64,000 bases of DNA from Cannabis sativa (lineage: Eukaryota > Streptophyta > Magnoliopsida > Rosales > Cannabaceae). Of the stretch, positions 22,501 through 36,600 are shown piece after piece. The number at the start of each line of letters is the position of its first letter. Positions within the stretch are counted from its first letter, which is position 1. The stretch lies in contig NC_083605.1 in the NCBI RefSeq assembly GCF_029168945.1, forward strand, positions 76,898,969 through 76,962,968, in the 5' to 3' direction. A program made the translations under genes and the position numbers. The notes beneath the pieces were generated by a model. It searched no databases. It saw nothing but the letters and a program-made list of their open reading frames with translations, and was not told the DNA's origin.

Positions 22501-24730
22501 TGGGTTAAAATTTGTTGAAATGGCCCCCTAATTGAAAATATTCTTCTTTTAAGGGAAATTTTAACAAGTTTTTTCCTTACTCTTACACTCGTTAGTTATC
22601 TGTTAAAATCTCAACCTACACATCTCCAAAGATCATGAAATTTCACGGGGGCCTAGCCAAGACCGTTGTGCATCACTTTTCTCTTGGACACGTTGAGAGA
22701 AAAATTAGTTTTCTTGCACTAACGATCGTTTTAATCGAAATAGTGAAAATCTCACATTTCTGATAGTGGTACCCCTTTGTGAAATGTGGCCCGGACCAAT
22801 CTCGGAATATTTTTTGCCACTAGTCACAATCAATTTGTACTACTAAGAAATGAATATGAAGAATGGTTTTGGGTTAAAATTTGTTGAAATGGCCCCCTAA
22901 TTGAAAATATTCTTCTTTTCAGGGGAAATTTTTACAAGTTTTTTCCTTACTCTTACACTCGTTAGTTATCTGTTAAAATCTCAACCTACACATCTCCAAA
23001 GATCATGAAATTTCACGGGGGCCTAGCCAAGACCGTTGTGCATCACTTTTCTCTTGGACACGTTGAGAGAAAAATTAGTTTTCTTGCACTAACGATCGTT
23101 TTAATCGAAATAGTGAAAATCTCACATTTCTGGTAGTGGTACCCCTTTGTGAAATGTGGCTCGGACCAATCTCGGAATATTTTTTGCCACTAGTCACAAT
23201 CAATTTGTACTACTAAGAAATGAATATGAAGAATGGTTTTGGGTTAAAATTTGTTGAAATGGCCCCCTAATTGAAAATATTCTTCTTTTCAGGGGAAATT
23301 TTTACAAGTTTTTTCCTTACTCTTACACTCGTTAGTTATCTGTTAAAATCTCAACCTACACATCTCCAAAGATCATGAAATTTCACGGGGGCCTAGCCAA
23401 GACCGTTGTGCATCACTTTTCTCTTGGACACGTTGAGAGAAAAATTAGTTTTCTTGCACTAACGATCGTTTTAATCGAAATAGTGAAAATCTCACATTCT
23501 GATAGTGGTACCCCTTTGTGAAATGATGCCCGGACCAATCTCGGAATATTTTTTGCCACTAGTCACAATCAATTTGTACTACTAAGAAATGAATATGAAG
23601 AATGGTTTTGGGTTAAAATTTGTTGAAATGGCCCCCTAATTGAAAATATTCTTCTTTTCAGGGGAAATTTTTACAAGTTTTTTCCTTACTCTTACACTCG
23701 TTAGTTATCTGTTAAAATCTCAACCTACACATCTCCAAAGATCATGAAATTTCACGGGGGCCTAGCCAAGACCGTTGTGCATCACTTTTCTCTTGGACAC
23801 GTTGAGAGAAAAATTAGTTTTCTTGCACTAACGATCGTTTTAATCGAAATAGTGAAAATCTCACATTTCTGATAGTGGTACCCCTTTGTGAAATGTGGCC
23901 GGACCAATCTCGGAATATTTTTTGCCACTAGTCACAATCAATTTGTACTACTAAGAAATGAATATGAAGAATGGTTTTGGGTTAAAATTTGTTGAAATGG
24001 CCCCCTAATTGAAAATATTCTTCTTTTCAGGGGAAATTTTTACAAGTTTTTTCCTTACTCTTACACTCGTTAGTTATCTGTTAAAATCTCAACCTACACA
24101 TCTCCAAAGATCATGAAATTTCACGGGGGCCTAGCCAAGACCGTTGTGCATCACTTTTCTCTTGGACACGTTGAGAGAAAAATTAGTTTTCTTGCACTAA
24201 CGATCGTTTTAATCGAAATAGTGAAAATCTCACATTTCTGATAGTGGTACCCCTTTGTGAAATGTGGCCCGGACCAATCTCGGAATATTTTTTGCCACTA
24301 GTCACAATCAATTTGTACTACTAAGAAATGAATATGAAGAATGGTTTTGGGTTAAAATTTGTTGAAATGGCCCCCTAATTGAAAATATTCTTCTTTTTCA
24401 GGGGAAATTTTAACAAGTTTTTTCCTTACTCTTACACTCGTTAGTTATCTGTTAAAATCTCAACCTACACATCTCCAAAGATCATGAAATTTCACGGGGG
24501 CCTAGCCAAGACCGTTGTGCATCACTTTTCTCTTGGACACGTTGAGAGAAAAATTAGTTTTCTTGCACTAACGATCGTTTTAATCGAAATAGTGAAAATC
24601 TCACATTTCTGATAGTGGTACCCCTTTGTGAAATGTGGCCCGGACCAATCTCGGAATATTTTTTGCCACTAGTCACAATCAATTTGTACTACTAAGAAAT
24701 GAATATGAAGAATGGTTTTGGGTTAAAATT
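19557..24730 (+). repeat. Transition zone, copies 54-67, mixed site C states and local dimers
   Basis: Copy starts: 19557, 19927, 20297, 20667, 21036, 21405, 21774, 22144, 22513, 22882, 23252, 23621, 23990, 24360. Site C (monomer position 52) reads T,A,T,A,T,A,T,T,A,T,T,T,T,A across these copies. Before the zone it is A in every copy except copy 11, which has its own form. After the zone it is always T. Copies 54-55 and 56-57 form near-identical dimers of about 740 bp: CAGGGG with T, then AAGGG with A. They differ only at site D of the second member. The A state at site A first appears in copy 58 and again in copy 60. This looks like a mixing zone between two array subtypes made by unequal exchange or gene conversion. 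Confidence 0.85.
23252..23620 (+). repeat. Copy 64, sharing the rare E-F haplotype of copy 35
   Basis: CATTCTGAT at E together with GAAATGATGCCCGG at F matches copy 35, 29 monomers (about 10.7 kb) upstream. Its other states are of the local type: CAGGGG at B, T at site C and CTG at D. The shared tract is therefore short, about 40 bases. GCTCGG at F occurs in copy 33 and copy 63, each one or two units before the shared haplotype. Confidence 0.8.
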
Positions 24731-27700
24731 TGTTGAAATGGCCCCCTAATTGAAAATATTCTTCTTTTCAGGGGAAATTTTTACAAGTTTTTTCCTTACT
24801 CTTACACTCGTTAGTTATCTGTTAAAATCTCAACCTACACATCTCCAAAGATCATGAAATTTCACGGGGGCCTAGCCAAGACCGTTGTGCATCACTTTTC
24901 TCTTGGACACGTTGAGAGAAAAATTAGTTTTCTTGCACTAACGATCGTTTTAATCGAAATAGTGAAAATCTCACATTTCTGATAGTGGTACCCCTTTGTG
25001 AAATGTGGCCGGACCAATCTCGGAATATTTTTTGCCACTAGTCACAATCAATTTGTACTACTAAGAAATGAATATGAAGAATGGTTTTGGGTTAAAATTT
25101 GTTGAAATGGCCCCCTAATTGAAAATATTCTTCTTTTCAGGGGAAATTTTTACAAGTTTTTTCCTTACTCTTACACTCGTTAGTTATCTGTTAAAATCTC
25201 AACCTACACATCTCCAAAGATCATGAAATTTCACGGGGGCCTAGCCAAGACCGTTGTGCATCACTTTTCTCTTGGACACGTTGAGAGAAAAATTAGTTTT
25301 CTTGCACTAACGATCGTTTTAATCGAAATAGTGAAAATCTCACATTTCTGATAGTGGTACCCCTTTGTGAAATGTGGCCCGGACCAATCTCGGAATATTT
25401 TTTGCCACTAGTCACAATCAATTTGTACTACTAAGAAATGAATATGAAGAATGGTTTTGGGTTAAAATTTGTTGAAATGGCCCCCTAATTGAAAATATTC
25501 TTCTTTTCAGGGGAAATTTTTACAAGTTTTTTCCTTACTCTTACACTCGTTAGTTATCTGTTAAAATCTCAACCTACACATCTCCAAAGATCATGAAATT
25601 TCACGGGGGCCTAGCCAAGACCGTTGTGCATCACTTTTCTCTTGGACACGTTGAGAGAAAAATTAGTTTTCTTGCACTAACGATCGTTTTAATCGAAATA
25701 GTGAAAATCTCACATTTCTGATAGTGGTACCCCTTTGTGAAATGTGGCCCTGACCAATCTCGGAATATTTTTTGCCACTAGTCACAATCAATTTGTACTA
25801 CTAAGAAATGAATATGAAGAATGGTTTTGGGTTAAAATTTGTTGAAATAGCCCCCTAATTGAAAATATTCTTCTTTTCAGGGGAAATTTTTACAAGTTTT
25901 TTCCTTACTCTTACACTCGTTAGTTATCTGTTAAAATCTCAACCTACACATCTCCAAAGATCATGAAATTTCACGGGGGCCTAGCCAAGACCGTTGTGCA
26001 TCACTTTTCTCTTGGACACGTTGAGAGAAAAATTAGTTTTCTTGCACTAACGATCGTTTTAATCGAAATAGTGAAAATCTCACATTTCTGATAGTGGTAC
26101 CCCTTTGTGAAATGTGGCCCGGACCAATCTCGGAATATTTTTTGCCACTAGTCACAATCAATTTGTACTACTAAGAAATGAATATGAAGAATGGTTTTGG
26201 GTTAAAATTTGTTGAAATGGCCCCCTAATTGAAAATATTCTTCTTTTCAGGGGAAATTTTTACAAGTTTTTTCCTTACTCTTACACTCGTTAGTTATCTG
26301 TTAAAATCTCAACCTACACATCTCCAAAGATCATGAAATTTCACGGGGGCCTAGCCAAGACCGTTGTGCATCACTTTTCTCTTGGACACGTTGAGAGAAA
26401 AATTAGTTTTCTTGCACTAACGATCGTTTTAATCGAAATAGTGAAAATCTCACATTTCTGATAGTGGTACCCCTTTGTGAAATGTGGCCCGGACCAATCT
26501 CGGAATATTTTTTGCCACTAGTCACAATCAATTTGTACTACTAAGAAATGAATATGAAGAATGGTTTTGGGTTAAAATTTGTTGAAATGGCCCCCTAATT
26601 GAAAATATTCTTCTTTTCATGGGAAATTTTTACAAGTTTTTTCCTTACTCTTACACTCGTTAGTTATCTCGTTAAAATCTCAACCTACACATCTCCAAAG
26701 ATCATGAAATTTCACGGGGGCCTAGCCAAGACCGTTGTGCATCACTTTTCTCTTGGACACGTTGAGAGAAAAATTAGTTTTCTTGCACTAACGATCGTTT
26801 TAATCGAAATAGTGAAAATCTCACATTTCTGATAGTGGTACCCCTTTGTGAAATGTGGCCCGGACCAATCTCGGAATATTTTTTGCCACTAGTCACAATC
26901 AATTTGTACTACTAAGAAATGAATATGAAGAATGGTTTTGGGTTAAAATTTGTTGAAATGGCCCCCTAATTGAAAATATTCTTCTTTTCATGGGAAATTT
27001 TTACAAGTTTTTTCCTTACTCTTACACTCGTTAGTTATCTGTTAAAATCTCAACCTACACATCTCCAAAGATCATGAAATTTCACGGGGGCCTAGCCAAG
27101 ACCGTTGTGCATCACTTTTCTCTTGGACACGTTGAGAGAAAAATTAGTTTTCTTGCACTAACGATCGTTTTAATCGAAATAGTGAAAATCTCACATTTCT
27201 GATAGTGGTACACCTTTGTGAAATGTGGCCCTGACCAATCTCGGAATATTTTTTGCCACTAGTCACAATCAATTTGTACTACTAAGAAATGAATATGAAG
27301 AATGGTTTTGGGTTAAAATTTGTTGAAATAGCCCCCTAATTGAAAATATTCTTCTTTTCAGGGGAAATTTTTACAAGTTTTTTCCTTACTCTTACACTCG
27401 TTAGTTATCTGTTAAAATCTCAACCTACACATCTCCAAAGATCATGAAATTTCACGGGGGCCTAGCCAAGACCGTTGTGCATCACTTTTCTCTTGGACAC
27501 GTTGAGAGAAAAATTAGTTTTCTTGCACTAACGATCGTTTTAATCGAAATAGTGAAAATCTCACATTTCTGATAGTGGTACCCCTTTGTGAAATGTGGCC
27601 CGGACCAATCTCGGAATATTTTTTGCCACTAGTCACAATCAATTTGTACTACTAAGAAATGAATATGAAGAATGGTTTTGGGTTAAAATTTGTTGAAATG

Positions 27701-30700
27701 GCCCCCTAATTGAAAATATTCTTCTTTTCATGGGAAATTTTTACAAGTTTTTTCCTTACTCTTACACTCGTTAGTTATCTGTTAAAATCTCAACCTACAC
27801 ATCTCCAAAGATCATGAAATTTCACGGGGGCCTAGCCAAGACCGTTGTGCATCACTTTTCTCTTGGACACGTTGAGAGAAAAATTAGTTTTCTTGCACTA
27901 ACGATCGTTTTAATCGAAATAGTGAAAATCTCACATTTCTGATAGTGGTACCCCTTTGTGAAATGTGGCCCGACCAATCTCGGAATATTTTTTGCCACTA
28001 GTCACAATCAATTTGTACTACTAAGAAATGAATATGAAGAATGGTTTTGGGTTAAAATTTGTTGAAATGGCCCCCTAATTGAAAATATTCTTCTTTTCAT
28101 GGGAAATTTTTACAAGTTTTTTCCTTACTCTTACACTCGTTAGTTATCTGTTAAAATCTCAACCTACACATCTCCAAAGATCATGAAATTTCACGGGGGC
28201 CTAGCCAAGACCGTTGTGCATCACTTTTCTCTTGGACACGTTGAGAGAAAAATTAGTTTTCTTGCACTAACGATCGTTTTAATCGAAATAGTGAAAATCT
28301 CACATTTCTGATAGTGGTACCCCTTTGTGAAATGTGGCCCGGACCAATCTCGGAATATTTTTTGCCACTAGTCACAATCAATTTGTACTACTAAGAAATG
28401 AATATGAAGAATGGTTTTGGGTTAAAATTTGTTGAAATGGCCCCCTAATTGAAAATATTCTTCTTTTTAGGGGAAATTTTTACAAGTTTTTTCCTTACTC
28501 TTACACTCGTTAGTTATCTGTTAAAATCTCAACCTACACATCTCCAAAGATCATGAAATTTCACGGGGGCCTAGCCAAGACCGTTGTGCATCACTTTTCT
28601 CTTGGACACGTTGAGAGAAAAATTAGTTTTCTTGCACTAACGATCGTTTTAATCGAAATAGTGAAAATCTCACATTTCTGATAGTGGTACCCCTTTGTGA
28701 AATGTGGCCCGGCCAATCTCGGAATATTTTTTGCCACTAGTCACAATCAATTTGTACTACTAAGAAATGAATATGAAGAATGGTTTTGGGTTAAAATTTG
28801 TTGAAATGGCCCCCTAATTGAAAATATTCTTCTTTTCAGGGGAAATTTTTACAAGTTTTTTCCTTACTCTTACACTCGTTAGTTATCTGTTAAAATCTCA
28901 ACCTACACATCTCCAAAGATCATGAAATTTCACGGGGGCCTAGCCAAGACCGTTGTGCATCACTTTTCTCTTGGACACGTTGAGAGAAAAATTAGTTTTC
29001 TTGCACTAACGATCGTTTTAATCGAAATAGTGAAAATCTCACATTTCTGATAGTGGTACCCCTTTGTGAAATGTGGCCGGGACCAATCTCGGAATATTTT
29101 TTGCCACTAGTCACAATCAATTTGTACTACTAAGAAATGAATATGAAGAATGGTTTTGGGTTAAAATTTGTTGAAATGGCCCCCTAATTGAAAATATTCT
29201 TCTTTTTAGGGGAAATTTTTACAAGTTTTTTCCTTACTCTTACACTCGTTAGTTATCCGTTAAAATCTCAACCTACACATCTCCAAAGATCATGAAATTT
29301 CACGGGGGCCTAGCCAAGACCGTTGTGCATCACTTTTCTCTTGGACACGTTGAGAGAAAAATTAGTTTTCTTGCACTAACGATCGTTTTAATCGAAATAG
29401 TGAAAATCTCACATTTCTGATAGTGGTACCCCTTTGTGAAATGTGGCCCCGACCAATCTCGGAATATTTTTTGCCACTAGTCACAATCAATTTGTACTAC
29501 TAAGAAATGAATATGAAGAATGGTTTTGGGTTAAAATTTGTTGAAATGGCCCCCTAATTGAAAATATTCTTCTTTTCTGGGGAAATTTTTACAAGTTTTT
29601 TCCTTACTCTTACACTCGTTAGTTATCTGTTAAAATCTCAACCTACACATCTCCAAAGATCATGAAATTTCACGGGGGCCTAGCCAAGACCGTTGTGCAT
29701 CACTTTTCTCTTGGACACGTTGAGAGAAAAATTAGTTTTCTTGCACTAACGATCGTTTTAATCGTAATAGTGAAAATCTCACATTTCTGATAGTGGTACC
29801 CCTTTGTGAAATCTGGCCCGTGCCAATCTCGGAATATTTTTTGCCACTAGTCACAATCAATTTGTACTACTAAGAAATGAATATGAAGAATGGTTTTGGG
29901 TTAAAATTTGTTGAAATGGCCCCCTAATTGAAAATATTCTTCTTTTCAGGGGAAATTTTTACAAGTTTTTTCCTTACTCTTACACTCGTTAGTTATCTCT
30001 TAAAATCTCAACCTACACATCTCCAAAGATCATGAAATTTCACGGGGGCCTAGCCAAGACCGTTGTGCATCACTTTTCTCTTGGACACGTTGAGAGAAAA
30101 ATTAGTTTTCTTGCACTAACGATCGTTTTAATCGAAATAGTGAAAATCTCACATTTATGATAGTGGTACCCCTTTGTGAAATGTGGCCCAGACCAATCTC
30201 GGAATATTTTTTGCCACTAGTCACAATCAATTTGTACTACTAAGAAATGAATATGAAGAATGGTTTTGGGTTAAAATTTGTTGAAATGGCCCCCTAATTG
30301 AAAATATTCTTCTTTTCAGGGGAAATTTTTACAAGTTTTTTCCTTACTCTTACACTCGTTAGTTATCTGTAAAATCTCAACCTACACATCTCCAAAGATC
30401 ATGAAATTTCACGGGGGCCTAGCCAAGACCGTTGTGCATCACTTTTCTCTTGGACACGTTGAGAGAAAAATTAGTTTTCTTGCACTAACGATCGTTTTAA
30501 TCGAAATAGTGAAAATCTCACATTTCGATAGTGGTACCCCTTTGTGAAATGTGGCCCGACCAATCTCGGAATATTTTTTGCCACTAGTCACAATCAATTT
30601 GTACTACTAAGAAATGAATATGAAGAATGGTTTTGGGTTAAAATTTGTTGAAATAGCCCCCTAATTGAAAATATTCTTCTTTTCATGGGAAATTTTTACA

Positions 30701-33605
30701 AGTTTTTTCCTTACTCTTACACTCGTTAGTTATCTGTTAAAATCTCAACCTACACATCTCCAAAGATCATGAAATTTCACGGGGGCCTAGCCAAGACCGT
30801 TGTGCATCACTTTTCTCTTGGACACGTTGAGAGAAAAATTAGTTTTCTTGCACTAACGATCGTTTTAATCGAAATAGTGAAAATCTCACATTTCTGATAG
30901 TGGTACCCCTTTGTGAAATGTGGCCCGACCAATCTCGGAATATTTTTTGCCACTAGTCACAATCAATTTGTACTACTAAGAAATGAATATGAAGAATGGT
31001 TTTGGGTTAAAATTTGTTGAAATGGCCCCCTAATTGAAAATATTCTTCTTTTCATGGGAAATTTTTACAAGTTTTTTCCTTACTCTTACACTCGTTAGTT
31101 ATCTGTTAAAATCTCAACCTACACATCTCCAAAGATCATGAAATTTCACGGGGGCCTAGCCAAGACCGTTGTGCATCACTTTTCTCTTGGACACGTTGAG
31201 AGAAAAATTAGTTTTCTTGCACTAACGATCGTTTTAATCGAAATAGTGAAAATCTCACATTTCTGATAGTGGTACCCCTTTGTGAAATGTGGCCCGGACC
31301 AATCTCGGAATATTTTTTGCCACTAGTCACAATCAATTTGTACTACTAAGAAATGAATATGAAGAATGGTTTTGGGTTAAAATTTGTTGAAATGGCCCCC
31401 TAATTGAAAATATTCTTCTTTTCAGGGGAAATTTTTACAAGTTTTTTCCTTACTCTTACACTCGTTAGTTATCTGTTAAAATCTCAACCTACACATCTCC
31501 AAAGATCATGAAATTTCACGGGGGCCTAGCCAAGACCGTTGTGCATCACTTTTCTCTTGGACACGTTGAGAGAAAAATTAGTTTTCTTGCACTAACGATC
31601 GTTTTAATCGAAATAGTGAAAATCTCACATTTCTGATAGTGGTACCCCTTTGTGAAATGTGGCCCGACCAATCTCGGAATATTTTTTGCCACTAGTCACA
31701 ATCAATTTGTACTACTAAGAAATGAATATGAAGAATGGTTTTGGGTTAAAATTTGTTGAAATGGCCCCCTAATTGAAAATATTCTTCTTTTCAGGGGAAA
31801 TTTTTACAAGTTTTTTCCTTACTCTTACACTCGTTAGTTATCTGTTAAAATCTCAACCTACACATCTCCAAAGATCATGAAATTTCACGGGGGCCTAGCC
31901 AAGACCGTTGTGCATCACTTTTCTCTTGGACACGTTGAGAGAAAAATTAGTTTTCTTGCACTAACGATCGTTTTAATCGAAATAGTGAAAATCTCACATT
32001 TCTGATAGTGGTACCCCTTTGTGAAATGTGGCCCGGACCAATCTCGGAATATTTTTTGCCACTAGTCACAATCAATTTGTACTACTAAGAAATGAATATG
32101 AAGAATGGTTTTGGGTTAAAATTTGTTGAAATAGCCCCCTAATTGAAAATATTCTTCTTTTCAGGGGAAATTTTTACAAGTTTTTTCCTTACTCTTACAC
32201 TCGTTAGTTATCTGTTAAAATCTCAACCTACACATCTCCAAAGATCATGAAATTTCACGGGGGCCTAGCCAAGACCGTTGTGCATCACTTTTCTCTTGGA
32301 CACGTTGAGAGAAAAATTAGTTTTCTTGCACTAACGATCGTTTTAATCGAAATAGTGAAAATCTCACATTTCTGATAGTGGTACCCCTTTGTGAAATGTG
32401 GCCCGGACCAATCTCGGAATATTTTTTGCCACTAGTCACAATCAATTTGTACTACTAAGAAATGAATATGAAGAATGGTTTTGGGTTAAAATTTGTTGAA
32501 ATGGCCCCCTAATTGAAAATATTCTTCTTTTCAGGGGAAATTTTTACAAGTTTTTTCCTTACTCTTACACTCGTTAGTTATCTCGTTAAAATCTCAACCT
32601 ACACATCTCCAAAGATCATGAAATTTCACGGGGGCCTAGCCAAGACCGTTGTGCATCACTTTTCTCTTGGACACGTTGAGAGAAAAATTAGTTTTCTTGC
32701 ACTAACGATCGTTTTAATCGAAATAGTGAAAATCTCACATTTCTGATAGTGGTACCCCTTTGTGAAATGTGGCCCGGACCAATCTCGGAATATTTTTTGC
32801 CACTAGTCACAATCAATTTGTACTACTAAGAAATGAATATGAAGAATGGTTTTGGGTTAAAATTTGTTGAAATGGCCCCCTAATTGAAAATATTCTTCTT
32901 TTCATGGGAAATTTTTACAAGTTTTTTCCTTACTCTTACACTCGTTAGTTATCTCGTTAAAATCTCAACCTACACATCTCCAAAGATCATGAAATTTCAC
33001 GGGGGCCTAGCCAAGACCGTTGTGCATCACTTTTCTCTTGGACACGTTGAGAGAAAAATTAGTTTTCTTGCACTAACGATCGTTTTAATCGAAATAGTGA
33101 AAATCTCACATTTCTGATAGTGGTACCCCTTTGTGAAATGTGGCCCGGACCAATCTCGGAATATTTTTTGCCACTAGTCACAATCAATTTGTACTACTAA
33201 GAAATGAATATGAAGAATGGTTTTGGGTTAAAATTTGTTGAAATGGCCCCCTAATTGAAAATATTCTTCTTTTCAGGGGAAATTTTTACAAGTTTTTTCC
33301 TTACTCTTACACTCGTTAGTTATCTGTTAAAATCTCAACCTACACATCTCCAAAGATCATGAAATTTCACGGGGGCCTAGCCAAGACCGTTGTGCATCAC
33401 TTTTCTCTTGGACACGTTGAGAGAAAAATTAGTTTTCTTGCACTAACGATCGTTTTAATCGAAATAGTGAAAATCTCACATTTCTGATAGTGGTACCCCT
33501 TTGTGAAATGTGGCCCGGACCAATCTCGGAATATTTTTTGCCACTAGTCACAATCAATTTGTACTACTAAGAAATGAATATGAAGAATGGTTTTGGGTTA
33601 AAATT
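24731..33605 (+). repeat. Middle zone, copies 68-91, site C fixed as T
   Basis: Copy starts: 24731, 25100, 25470, 25840, 26210, 26580, 26951, 27321, 27691, 28060, 28430, 28799, 29169, 29539, 29909, 30279, 30646, 31015, 31385, 31754, 32124, 32494, 32865, 33236. All carry T at site C and A at site G. The A state at site A is sporadic (copies 71, 75, 84, 88). Hotspot F is diverse, including CCCTGA, CCCGAC, CCCGGCC, CCGGGA, CCCCGA and CCCAGA. Copy 81 is unusually divergent, with ATCGTAATAG in the otherwise invariant core and ATCTGG before site F. Copies 73, 89 and 90 have CTCGTTA at site D and are 371 bp. Confidence 0.88.
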
Positions 33606-36600
33606 TGTTGAAATAGCCCCCTAATTGAAAATATTCTTCTTTTCAGGGGAAATTTTTACAAGTTTTTTCCTTACTCTTACACTCGTTAGTTATCTGTTAA
33701 AATCTCAACCTACACATCTCCAAAGATCATGAAATTTCACGGGGGCCTAGCCAAGACCGTTGTGCATCACTTTTCTCTTGGACACGTTGAGAGAAAAATT
33801 AGTTTTCTTGCACTAACGATCGTTTTAATCGAAATAGTGAAAATCTCACATTTCTGATAGTGGTACCCCTTTGTGAAATGTGGCCCGGACCAATCTCGGA
33901 ATTTTTTTTGCCACTAGTCTCAATCAATTTGTACTACTAAGAAATGAATATGAAGAATGGTTTTGGGTTAAAATTTGTTGAAATAGCCCCCTAATTGAAA
34001 ATATTCTTCTTTTTAGGGGAAATTTTTACAAGTTTTTTCCTTACTCTTACACTCGTTAGTTATCTGTTAAAATCTCAACCTACACATCTCCAAAGATCAT
34101 GAAATTTCACGGGGGCCTAGCCAAGACCGTTGTGCATCACTTTTCTCTTGGACACGTTGAGAGAAAAATTAGTTTTCTTGCACTAACGATCGTTTTAATC
34201 GAAATAGTGAAAATCTCACATTTCTGATAGTGGTACCCCTTTGTGAAATGTGGCCCGGACCAATCTCGGAATATTTTTTGCCACTAGTCACAATCAATTT
34301 GTACTACTAAGAAATGAATATGAAGAATGGTTTTGGGTTAAAATTTGTTGAAATGGCCCCCTAATTGAAAATATTCTTCTTTTCAGGGGAAATTTTTACA
34401 AGTTTTTTCCTTACTCTTACACTCGTTAGTTATCTGTTAAAATCTCAACCTACACATCTCCAAAGATCATGAAATTTCACGGGGGCCTAGCCAAGACCGT
34501 TGTGCATCACTTTTCTCTTGGACACGTTGAGAGAAAAATTAGTTTTCTTGCACTAACGATCGTTTTAATCGAAATAGTGAAAATCTCACATTTCTGATAG
34601 TGGTACCCCTTTGTGAAATGTGGCCGGACCAATCTCGGAATATTTTTTGCCACTAGTCACAATCAATTTGTACTACTAAGAAATGAATATGAAGAATGGT
34701 TTTGGGTTAAAATTTGTTGAAATGGCCCCCTAATTGAAAATATTCTTCTTTTCAGGGAAATTTTTACAAGTTTTTTCCTTACTCTTACACTCGTTAGTTA
34801 ACTGTTAAAATCTCAACCTACACATCTCCAAAGATCATGAAATTTCACGGGGGCCTAGCCAAGACCGTTGTGCATCACTTTTCTCTTGGACACGTTGAGA
34901 GAAAAATTAGTTTTCTTGCACTAACGATCGTTTTAATCGAAATAGTGAAAATCTCACATTTCTGATAGTGGTACCCCTTTGTGAAATGTGGCCCGGACCA
35001 ATCTCGGAATATTTTTTGCCACTAGTCACAATCAATTTGTACTACTAAGAAATGAATATGAAGAATGGTTTTGGGTTAAAATTTGTTGAAATGGCCCCCT
35101 AATTGAAAATATTCTTCTTTTAGGGGAAATTTTTACAAGTTTTTTCCTTACTCTTACACTCGTTAGTTATCTGTTAAAATCTCAACCTACACATCTCCAA
35201 AGATCATGAAATTTCACGGGGGCCTAGCCAAGACCGTTGTGCATCACTTTTCTCTTGGACACGTTGAGAGAAAAATTAGTTTTCTTGCACTAACGATCGT
35301 TTTAATCGAAATAGTGAAAATCTCACATTTCTGATAGTGGTACCCCTTTGTGAAATGTGGCCCGGACCAATCTCGGAATATTTTTTGCCACTAGTCACAA
35401 TCAATTTGTACTACTAAGAAATGAATATGAAGAATGGTTTTGGGTTAAAATTTGTTGAAATGGCCCCCTAATTGAAAATATTCTTCTTTTCAGGGGAAAT
35501 TTTTACAAGTTTTTTCCTTACTCTTACACTCGTTAGTTATCTGTTAAAATCTCAACCTACACATCTCCAAAGATCATGAAATTTCACGGGGGCCTAGCCA
35601 AGACCGTTGTGCATCACTTTTCTCTTGGACACGTTGAGAGAAAAATTAGTTTTCTTGCACTAACGATCGTTTTAATCGAAATAGTGAAAATCTCACATTT
35701 CTGATAGTGGTACCCCTTTGTGAAATGTGGCGCGGACCAATCTCGGAATATTTTTTGCCACTAGTCACAATCAATTTGTACTACTAAGAAATGAATATGA
35801 AGAATGGTTTTGGGTTAAAATTTGTTGAAATAGCCCCCTAATTGAAAATATTCTTCTTTTCAGGGGAAATTTTTACAAGTTTTTTCCTTACTCTTACACT
35901 CGTTAGTTATCTGTTAAAATCTCAACCTACACATCTCCAAAGATCATGAAATTTCACGGGGGCCTAGCCAAGACCGTTGTGCATCACTTTTCTCTTGGAC
36001 ACGTTGAGAGAAAAATTAGTTTTCTTGCACTAACGATCGTTTTAATCGAAATAGTGAAAATCTCACATTTCTGATAGTGGTACCCCTTTGTGAAATGTGG
36101 CTCGGACCAATCTCGGAATTTTTTTTGCCACTAGTCACAATCAATTTGTACTACTAAGAAATGAATATGAAGAATGGTTTTGGGTTAAAATTTGTTGAAA
36201 TAGCCCCCTAATTGAAAATATTCTTCTTTTCAGGGGAAATTTTTACAAGTTTTTTCCTTACTCTTACACTCGTTAGTTATCTGTTAAAATCTCAACCTAC
36301 ACATCTCCAAAGATCATGAAATTTCACGGGGGCCTAGCCAAGACCGTTGTGCATCACTTTTCTCTTGGACACGTTGAGAGAAAAATTAGTTTTCTTGCAC
36401 TAACGATCGTTTTAATCGAAATAGTGAAAATCTCACATTTCTGATAGTGGTACCCCTTTGTGAAATGTGGCACGGACCAATCTCGGAATATTTTTTGCCA
36501 CTAGTCACAATCAATTTGTACTACTAAGAAATGAATATGAAGAATGGTTTTGGGTTAAAATTTGTTGAAATAGCCCCCTAATTGAAAATATTCTTCTTTT

